NCBI GenBank assembly: GCA_012728155.1
Contig: JAAYFR010000351.1
Span: forward strand, 1-5,917
Direction: 5' to 3'
Origin: Bacteroidales bacterium
Lineage (GTDB): Bacteria > Bacteroidota > Bacteroidia > Bacteroidales > Dysgonomonadaceae
DNA length: 5,917 nt
The notes under the pieces were generated by a model that worked only from the letters and a program-made list of their open reading frames with translations, made no database searches and had not been told where the DNA came from. Both the position numbers and the translations under genes were made by a program. Positions 1 to 4,316 of this stretch are shown piece after piece; within the stretch, counting starts at the first letter, position 1, and the number at the start of each line of letters is the position of its first letter.

Positions 1-612
1 CTTTTACAAGAGATGAGCGCCGACAAGAGGAACAAGGTGGTGATCAACAGCGGCAGGAACCGCCAGGTGCTCGACCAATGGTTTCAGGGGGTGGAGCTCG
101 ATTTTGCGGCTGAGCATGGTATGTTTTACAAGGAAGAGGGGAAGTGGCATAAGAATATGCAGGAAGAGATAGAATGGAGTGACGAGATCATTGATATCAT
201 CCAGCATACGATCGACAAAACACCCCGCTCTCATCTGGAGAAAAAAGACGCTTCACTGGTATGGCACTATCGCAAGGTGGATGTTTGGCTTGCCGAACTG
301 AGGGCACAGCAGCTGATCAACGCCTTGATCTGTCCCTGCTCCAGGTTGAACCTGCAGATTGTTCCCGGAAATAAGATCGTAGAGGTCAAACCACCCGATT
401 TCACCAAGGGAAGTGAAGTGTTGCGCAGGCTTGAACACGGAGAGTATGATTTTGTCCTGGCTATGGGCGATGACACTACTGATGAAGATATGTTCAGGGC
501 GTTACCACAAGGAGGCGTGAGTATAAAGGTGGGAAAATTTTATCCTGCCGCAAAATACCGGATACCTTTACAGGCATCGGTAATTCCATTCTTATCAAGT
601 CTCATCCAATAA
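1..612 (+). CDS. otsB: Trehalose-6-phosphate phosphatase domain, C-terminal part (5' truncated by the window)
   Basis: The reading frame is open from base 1 to the TAA at 610-612, giving about 203 visible residues, so the gene starts upstream; the ATG at 13 is an internal methionine. The product is the C-terminal part of a HAD-superfamily trehalose-6-phosphate phosphatase, a cytoplasmic enzyme that removes phosphate from trehalose 6-phosphate to give trehalose. Visible hallmarks are INSGR at 46-57 (HAD motif II region, with the SGR typical of this family), AEHG at 109-120 (cap region), the motif III lysine in FTKGSEVLRRL near 406, and the acidic motif IV GDDTTDEDMF at 466-495. The nucleophile motif I (DxDGT) would lie before the window. 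In Bacteroidota this domain is usually the second half of a fused synthase/phosphatase, but the synthase part is not visible, so the fusion is inferred. The gene converges on the GH15 gene, with 64 bases between stops and no convincing terminator hairpin there. Confidence 0.93.
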   Translation, partial: LLQEMSADKRNKVVINSGRNRQVLDQWFQGVELDFAAEHGMFYKEEGKWHKNMQEEIEWSDEIIDIIQHTIDKTPRSHLEKKDASLVWHYRKVDVWLAELRAQQLINALICPCSRLNLQIVPGNKIVEVKPPDFTKGSEVLRRLEHGEYDFVLAMGDDTTDEDMFRALPQGGVSIKVGKFYPAAKYRIPLQASVIPFLSSLIQ

Positions 613-676
613 GTGTCTCCGGTTTTACCCACAAAAATCAACCCTGCAGGTGTCTTAGCAAAAGAGATCCCTGACG

Positions 677-2473
677 TTACGGACGAATAAACTTGGAGAG
701 ATGTTTCTCCTCCGAAAATAACACAGCCGTGTTGATAAACGCAAGATGCGAGTAAGCTTGCGGAAAATTACCCAACCGACGTTTGGTCTTGAAATCGAGG
801 TCTTCGCTATAAAGCCCCAAATGGTTTGAGTAAGAGATCATCTTCTCAAATATCTCACGGGCTTCTTCTATTTCGCCGATTTTATAAAGCGCTTCTATCA
901 ACCAGAAGGTACAGATAGTAAAAGAAGAGGTGGGCACGCCAAAATCATCTTCCGCCTTGTAGCGGTACATCAATCCTTCGTGATAGAGATGTTCCTTGAT
1001 TGCTTTCACAGTCTTTACATACCGCTCATTGTCGGGTTCAATAAAATCATAAAACTGCATAAGTAACAGTGAAGAGTCGTAATCTCTATTTTCATAGGCT
1101 TGGGTGAAGCACTGCAATTCTTCATTCCACCCTTTTTCGTGCACCTCCGCCTTGATCAGATCCGCTTGCCGGCGCCACTGTTCGGCATAACTCTCCCGGT
1201 GCAGGAGTTCGGCAATCAGTGAAGCCCTGTCCACTGCCACCCAACTCATCACCTTGGAAAAGACAAAATGCATCTTTCGGGTACGGAATTCCCAGATGCT
1301 CCTGTCGGGTTGGTGCCAGGCGGCCAACACCGAGCGCACCAGGTTCTTGATGATCTCCCATATCTCCTCCACTTCATCCAATGTGCCGGGAAAATAGAGA
1401 TAATATTTATAGATGACATCCAGCAGATAGCCGATGGAGTCATTTTGCTCCTGGTAATAGGCTGCATTGCCAATCCTCACCGGGCGTGACCCTTCGTATC
1501 CGCTCAGATGGGGCAGCTCCTCCTCCGTCAGTTCACGCTCACCACGGATGCCATACATGATCTGGATCGTTTCATTCCGGGACGATTTCAGGATACGTTT
1601 CACAAAACCGATAAATCGCTCCGCACTCTTCTTCTGCTTCATGAAGAGCAGCGTGTCTATCGACATGGAAGCATCACGCAGCCAGCAAAAGCGGTAATCC
1701 CAGTTCCGGTTCTCGCCGATGCTCTCGGGCAGGCTGGTGGTTACGGCAGCGAGCATGGCGCCCGACTCCTGATACTCCAACAACTTGAGGACTAATAAAC
1801 TGCGCTTGATCATATCATTGTATTGCCGATAATCCCTTGAGCGGTTTACAAAATTGAGCCAATATACTTTTGTCCGCTCATACTCCAGCAGGATACGATT
1901 GATATCTACGGCCATCAACTTCTGGTTATAGGACAAAAGGAAGAAATGATGACTGGTCAGTTCAACCTCCTCGCCTTTAATTATTATTTCCGGCTCAAAG
2001 CTGCTGTAGAGATAGATCTTATCTTCGGAATCTTCTACTGAATGTGTTTTGATATAGCTGCCTACTATTTCGTGACGCACCTCTTCCCGGGCATAATTGA
2101 TCTTGGGATCATAAATTATCCTGACGATGGGGCGTCCTCTTGTAACCCTGATATATCGATGAATCTCCGGCGGCATATAGTAGCGGTTCGCCTCAGTCTC
2201 ATAACGGGGCATATAGTCGAAGACAATAAACTCGCTCTCAACAGATTCAAACCTTGTCAAAAGCATATTGGTATGGCCATGATAATTTTGGGTGATCCTG
2301 TATTCATCCGACACCTCAAAATGAAAACTCCCCCCTTTTTCTTCATCCAGCAGCTTGGCAAAGAGAGAGGGTGAGTCGAAATCGGGGAGGCAGAACCAGT
2401 CGATACTCCCGGTTTTTGACACCAATGCCGCAGTGCGGCAATTTCCGATTATTCCGTAATCCAAGTTCTTCAT
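677..2473 (-). CDS. Glycoside hydrolase family 15 protein (glucoamylase/trehalase-like)
   Basis: A complete 598-residue protein, the usual length for bacterial two-domain GH15 enzymes. Residues about 1-220 form the N-terminal trehalase-like beta-sandwich domain, opening with LDYGIIGNCRTAALVS and GSIDWFCLPDFDSPS, typical of this group. Residues about 225-590 form the (alpha/alpha)6 barrel. Signature blocks are NRNWDYRFCWLRDAS (255-269, substrate pocket), SIWEFRTRKMHF with SKVMSWVAVDRA (392-417; Glu395 is the presumed general acid), YSED (555-558; Glu557 is the presumed base) and LGNFPQAYSHL (567-577). No signal peptide is visible, so it should act in the cytoplasm. Family members hydrolyse alpha-glucosides such as trehalose, maltooligosaccharides or isomaltosides from the non-reducing end. 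Its position facing a trehalose-phosphate phosphatase favours trehalose or a related storage sugar, but sequence alone does not fix the substrate. The ATG at 2473 is preferred because it places the conserved N-terminus at residue 1; no Shine-Dalgarno sequence precedes it. Confidence 0.93.
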   Translation of the reverse strand: MKNLDYGIIGNCRTAALVSKTGSIDWFCLPDFDSPSLFAKLLDEEKGGSFHFEVSDEYRITQNYHGHTNMLLTRFESVESEFIVFDYMPRYETEANRYYMPPEIHRYIRVTRGRPIVRIIYDPKINYAREEVRHEIVGSYIKTHSVEDSEDKIYLYSSFEPEIIIKGEEVELTSHHFFLLSYNQKLMAVDINRILLEYERTKVYWLNFVNRSRDYRQYNDMIKRSLLVLKLLEYQESGAMLAAVTTSLPESIGENRNWDYRFCWLRDASMSIDTLLFMKQKKSAERFIGFVKRILKSSRNETIQIMYGIRGERELTEEELPHLSGYEGSRPVRIGNAAYYQEQNDSIGYLLDVIYKYYLYFPGTLDEVEEIWEIIKNLVRSVLAAWHQPDRSIWEFRTRKMHFVFSKVMSWVAVDRASLIAELLHRESYAEQWRRQADLIKAEVHEKGWNEELQCFTQAYENRDYDSSLLLMQFYDFIEPDNERYVKTVKAIKEHLYHEGLMYRYKAEDDFGVPTSSFTICTFWLIEALYKIGEIEEAREIFEKMISYSNHLGLYSEDLDFKTKRRLGNFPQAYSHLAFINTAVLFSEEKHLSKFIRP

Positions 2474-2488
2474 TCCAATCTATTTTAT

Positions 2489-2509
2489 CTATTCCCAACA
2501 TCGGGATAG
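2489..2509. repeat. Imperfect inverted repeat in the GH15 leader
   Basis: CTATTCCC (2489-2496) faces GGGATAG (2503-2509) across a 6-base loop, with one unpaired T in the left arm. It lies 16-36 bases upstream of the minus-strand GH15 start codon. That position would suit an operator or a leader hairpin, but the repeat is short and could be chance. No TAnnTTTG promoter element was found on the minus strand in the flanking 170 bases. Confidence 0.3.
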
Positions 2510-2581
2510 TTGAAAATGTTCATTTACCATCGAGCTTGACAGCCCCATCTCACCCTGTTTCACTTATGATTTTTTTGTTGG

Positions 2582-3002
2582 TTATATGATCCATCCACCC
2601 GTCAGCTTATCTTCGACACCAATATAGACAAAGGAATAGAGGTATTAGCCCCCCTAATACCCGATTGGTTGCCGACATGGATTCGGGATACCGCAAGACA
2701 AGGCTGTTTATCGACAATCAGATACGCAACTCGCCTGTTTACGGCAAGTATATAACAATCGCACATAAAGGAGCTTACAATGAAGCCACCTATCAGTACG
2801 AACCCACTCTAAAAGTATTCGATTTGCCTCGTCCGTTGGTACGTCTCAATTCCGAGGGGGTAAATTCCGCTTTCAACTATAGAATCTTTTTTATACCTTT
2901 GTTCCGCAGCATATTTATTTGGCCTATGACCCTTCTCTAAGATTTTCATTTTTAGTGAAGTATAAGCTAAAATATGCTATTTTTTTATCTTTTATTCTTT
3001 GA
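2582..3002 (+). pseudogene. Frameshifted remnant of an unidentified protein-coding gene
   Basis: Protein-like sequence can be read only by changing frame. Frame 2 from 2582 gives LYDPSTRQLIFDTNIDKGIE and continues through VLAPLIPDWLP. Frame 1 then carries SGYRKTRLFIDN and NSPVYGKYITIAHKGAYNEA to about 2880, ending in a stop at 2938-2940. Frame 3 gives FVPQHIYLAYDPSL until a stop at 3000-3002. The frame-1 part could be read as a free 91-codon ORF from the ATG at 2665, but coding-like sequence both before and after it in other frames suggests decay rather than a small gene. No start codon is evident for the frame-2 segment, and a stop precedes it at 2567-2569. The alternation of short strands with Tyr, Asp and Gly is reminiscent of the six-bladed beta-propeller lipoproteins common in Bacteroidales, but this is only an impression and no family is assigned. 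Confidence 0.42.
2641..2661. repeat. Perfect 8-bp inverted repeat with a CCCCC loop
   Basis: GGTATTAG (2641-2648) is the exact reverse complement of CTAATACC (2654-2661), separated by five C residues. No T-run follows on the plus strand, and only a weak one on the minus strand, so it is not a good intrinsic terminator. It lies inside the decayed coding remnant, close to the point where the apparent reading frame changes. Confidence 0.5.
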
Positions 3003-3120
3003 TAATCAACCTAATTTTTCACTGAGAAACATCAGTAACGGATCGCTATTTCCTCTTGATATTTTGCTCAATAAGGACTAGGTTAAAATAGCAACTAACA
3101 ATCATTTAAAATTTATCTAT

Positions 3121-3960
3121 ATGAAAACAAGACAATTCCTATTATTCGCTTTAACGGCTGTGACTTTAAGTTCATGTAAAACGGTTTACTACCAGGTTTA
3201 CAAGGCGGTTCCGACCGAACAACTAACTATTGAACAAAACACCTTGGCTTATGAAGACGAGAACTGCAAAGTAGCATACAATTTATGGGCTGATGGCGGA
3301 GATATCGGGTTTAGTTTTTACAACAAAACAGATCACAATATTTACCTAAATATGGCTGAAAGCTTTTTTATTTTGAACGGAGTAGCCCATGATTATTATA
3401 AAGACAGGAAATTTGTCTCTGGATCAACAATAGGCAGCAATGTATCCACAGGAGTTTCAGCATCAGTTGATGTTACAGGATTTAATTTTCTCAACTTGCT
3501 ACAAACTAATTCCGGCCAGGCATCCAAAAAGCAAGGGATATTGAGAACCACTGAACAATCAGTGACCTATAATGAAAAGGAAGTGGTCTGTATTCCTCCA
3601 GGTACAAAAAAAAATATTTCGGAATATAAGGTAACAGATATGCTGTTTAGGGACTGTGATCTTTTAAGATATCCTGAACGAAAACAAGTCCACACTAAAA
3701 AATTTTATGTTACTGAAAGCCCTCTATTATTTAGTAATAGGTTAGCTTATACAGTAGGCGAATCGAAAGAGTTAATAAGATTTGAAAACGGCTTTTATGT
3801 TTCTGAAATTACCAATTATCCGGAAAAGGAGATAACCAAGTATGGGTACTACGAGTTTTGTGGCCAAAAAAGTCCGAAACAGGAATTATATTTTAAAAAT
3901 CCTGCGCCAGATAATTTTTATATCAGATATGAGAAAACTGACCTTCATTGGAAGCATTAA
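3121..3960 (+). CDS. Putative SPII lipoprotein of unknown function
   Basis: A complete 279-residue protein. Residues 1-18 form a lipoprotein signal (basic MKTR, then hydrophobic FLLFALTAVTL) ending in the lipobox L-S-S-C, with Cys19 as the predicted lipidated residue. The residues after Cys19 (KTVYYQ) lack the acidic cluster that directs many Bacteroidota lipoproteins to the cell surface, so a periplasm-facing location is more likely. The mature part has no membrane segment and looks beta-rich, with many Tyr and Phe. It has a Gly/Ser/Val-rich stretch (about 100-120, GSTIGSNVSTGVSASVDVTG) and four further cysteines (49, 157, 179, 247). The ending, FYIRYEKTDLHWKH, looks like a natural C-terminus. 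The ATG at 3121 is chosen because it gives an ideal signal peptide; the leader (AAAATTTATCTAT) is AT-rich without a Shine-Dalgarno sequence, as usual in the phylum. No function is recognised. It appears monocistronic; codon use is more AT-rich than in the sugar genes to its left. Confidence 0.85.
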   Translation: MKTRQFLLFALTAVTLSSCKTVYYQVYKAVPTEQLTIEQNTLAYEDENCKVAYNLWADGGDIGFSFYNKTDHNIYLNMAESFFILNGVAHDYYKDRKFVSGSTIGSNVSTGVSASVDVTGFNFLNLLQTNSGQASKKQGILRTTEQSVTYNEKEVVCIPPGTKKNISEYKVTDMLFRDCDLLRYPERKQVHTKKFYVTESPLLFSNRLAYTVGESKELIRFENGFYVSEITNYPEKEITKYGYYEFCGQKSPKQELYFKNPAPDNFYIRYEKTDLHWKH

Positions 3961-4049
3961 AAGAGGCAGTTCAATATTTAGAGAATTCTATTCCAGATTA
4001 CGGAGTTAATTATGATATTTTTGATAAAAGTAATGCCTATAGAAAGTGA
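3942..4049 (+). pseudogene. Short coding-like tail without a start codon (possible gene remnant)
   Basis: Frame 3, open between stops at 3939-3941 and 4047-4049, reads PSLEALKEAVQYLENSIPDY followed by GVNYDIFDKSNAYRK. It looks like the C-terminal end of a real protein: an amphipathic helix followed by an Asp/Tyr-rich tail. There is no ATG, only a TTG at 3948, and the segment overlaps the last 19 bases of the lipoprotein gene. It could be the leftover 3' end of a deleted gene, or a tail lost from the lipoprotein by a frameshift. The first is preferred because the lipoprotein ends plausibly by itself. Too short to assign a family. Confidence 0.3.
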
Positions 4050-4152
4050 GAGTGACTTTTTCTTTTGTAAGGAACTAAAAAAAGCATTTCAACCTTTTAT
4101 TGGATAAAAAATAAAAACCGACTTCTGCTCATTAATTATTAAGAATTTCCAC

Positions 4153-4160
4153 TATCTTTG
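4153..4160 (+). promoter_or_regulatory. Bacteroidota-type -7 promoter element (TATCTTTG)
   Basis: TATCTTTG matches the TAnnTTTG -7 consensus of the primary Bacteroidota sigma factor at every fixed position. Transcription would begin near 4165-4168 and run rightward into the mini-ORF and the nuclease-helicase gene. A matching -33 TTTG is not seen at the expected distance upstream, which may indicate a weak or activator-dependent promoter, or a chance match. The tandem palindromes that overlap its downstream edge support a real, repressible promoter. Confidence 0.5.
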
Positions 4161-4182
4161 ATACTATCAAATGATACTATCA
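4159..4182. promoter_or_regulatory. Tandem 11-bp palindromic operator, two copies of TGATACTATCA
   Basis: TGATACTATCA occurs at 4159-4169 and again at 4172-4182, a 13-base period. Each copy is a perfect palindrome around a central C (TGATA-C-TATCA). A third partial copy, ACTATC, lies at 4151-4156. The first palindrome overlaps the end of the -7 element and the second covers the region just after the predicted transcription start, so a dimeric helix-turn-helix protein bound here should block initiation. The regulator is not encoded intact in the visible sequence. Confidence 0.55.
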
Positions 4183-4195
4183 TAATAAAAAGAGC

Positions 4196-4273
4196 ATGAA
4201 ACCTCCTTATAAAATTCCGGGCACATATCACCGGATTTCCAAGGCTTTTTCAGAATGGTTGAATGTTGTGTAA
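4196..4273 (+). CDS. 25-codon mini-ORF between the operator and the nuclease-helicase gene
   Basis: ATG at 4196 to TAA at 4271-4273 encodes 25 residues beginning MKPPYKIPGTYHRISKAF and ending SEWLNVV. A purine-rich AAAAAGAG lies just upstream and the start is about 30 bases after the predicted transcription start, so it would be the first frame on the transcript. The next gene starts 43 bases after its stop. It may be a leader peptide or the surviving N-terminus of a gene cut short. The pattern of a short proline-containing arm followed by an amphipathic helix with a W-L pair faintly recalls the start of the core-binding domain of Bacteroidota tyrosine recombinases, but the similarity is too short to rely on. 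Too short for coding statistics. Confidence 0.35.
   Translation: MKPPYKIPGTYHRISKAFSEWLNVV
4212..4238. repeat. Inverted repeat inside the mini-ORF
   Basis: AAATTCCGG (4212-4220) pairs with CCGGATTT (4231-4238) apart from one bulged T, across a 10-base loop. A TTTTT run follows about nine bases later (4246-4250). It could form a leader hairpin that weakly attenuates transcription into the nuclease-helicase gene, but the gap before the T-run is longer than in a standard intrinsic terminator. Confidence 0.3.
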
Positions 4274-4316
4274 TAACGGTTTTAAATCATAAGATAAAGT
4301 AATGAAATATTAATAT

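Larger units (their letters stand above)
2474..3120. other. Gene-poor interval of about 650 bases between the GH15 gene and the lipoprotein gene
   Basis: No intact gene is supported here. The left 100 bases are the leader of the divergently placed GH15 gene. The centre holds a decayed coding remnant and a hairpin, listed separately. The last 180 bases, from about 2940, are very AT-rich (11 G/C among bases 2941-3000) and should contain the lipoprotein promoter. The nearest match to the Bacteroidota -7 element there is TATTCTTTG at 2993-3001, which has one base too many between TA and TTTG, so it is not called. No tRNA, CRISPR or transposon end was recognised. Confidence 0.6.
3961..4316. other. 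Control and remnant interval between the lipoprotein and helicase genes
   Basis: This 356-base AT-rich interval holds, in order, the coding-like tail ending at 4049, about 100 bases in which nothing convincing is seen, a -7 promoter element with tandem palindromes (4153-4182), and a 25-codon mini-ORF (4196-4273). The last 43 bases, very AT-rich, form the leader of the nuclease-helicase gene. No clear intrinsic terminator for the lipoprotein gene was found; the A-rich stretch near 4105-4117 is not preceded by a stem. Confidence 0.6.

Noticed and set aside
13..15. ATG as the start of the trehalose-phosphatase gene
   Set aside because: The frame is open to base 1 and the HAD motif I of the domain would be missing; this is an internal Met of a truncated gene.
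613..676. Search for a bidirectional terminator between the two convergent genes
   Set aside because: Only the 8-bp palindrome CCTGCAGG is present; it has no loop and no flanking T-runs, so no terminator is called.
694..710. Short GGAGA/TCTCC hairpin considered as a terminator
   Set aside because: It is inside the GH15 coding sequence, only 5 bp long, and no T-run follows.
1122..1795. Several 70-95 codon open frames on both strands
   Set aside because: All are shadows of the GH15 barrel domain; their sequences show no domain-like features.
2042..2374. A 110-codon plus-strand open frame
   Set aside because: It lies wholly antisense within the GH15 gene, whose conserved N-terminal domain is clearly coded on the other strand.
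2993..3001. TATTCTTTG as the lipoprotein promoter -7 element
   Set aside because: It has one extra base between TA and TTTG, no -33 partner was seen, and it lies 120 bases from the start codon.
4012..4107. A 31-codon frame starting MIFLIKVMPIESES on the plus strand after the lipoprotein gene
   Set aside because: It overlaps the coding-like tail in another frame, has no promoter or ribosome binding signal and resembles nothing known; chance open frames of this length are common in AT-rich DNA.
4151..4182. ACTATC triple repeat considered as a CRISPR or iteron array
   Set aside because: Units are too short and too closely packed for CRISPR, and no replication gene or larger array is present; an operator explains the palindromes better.
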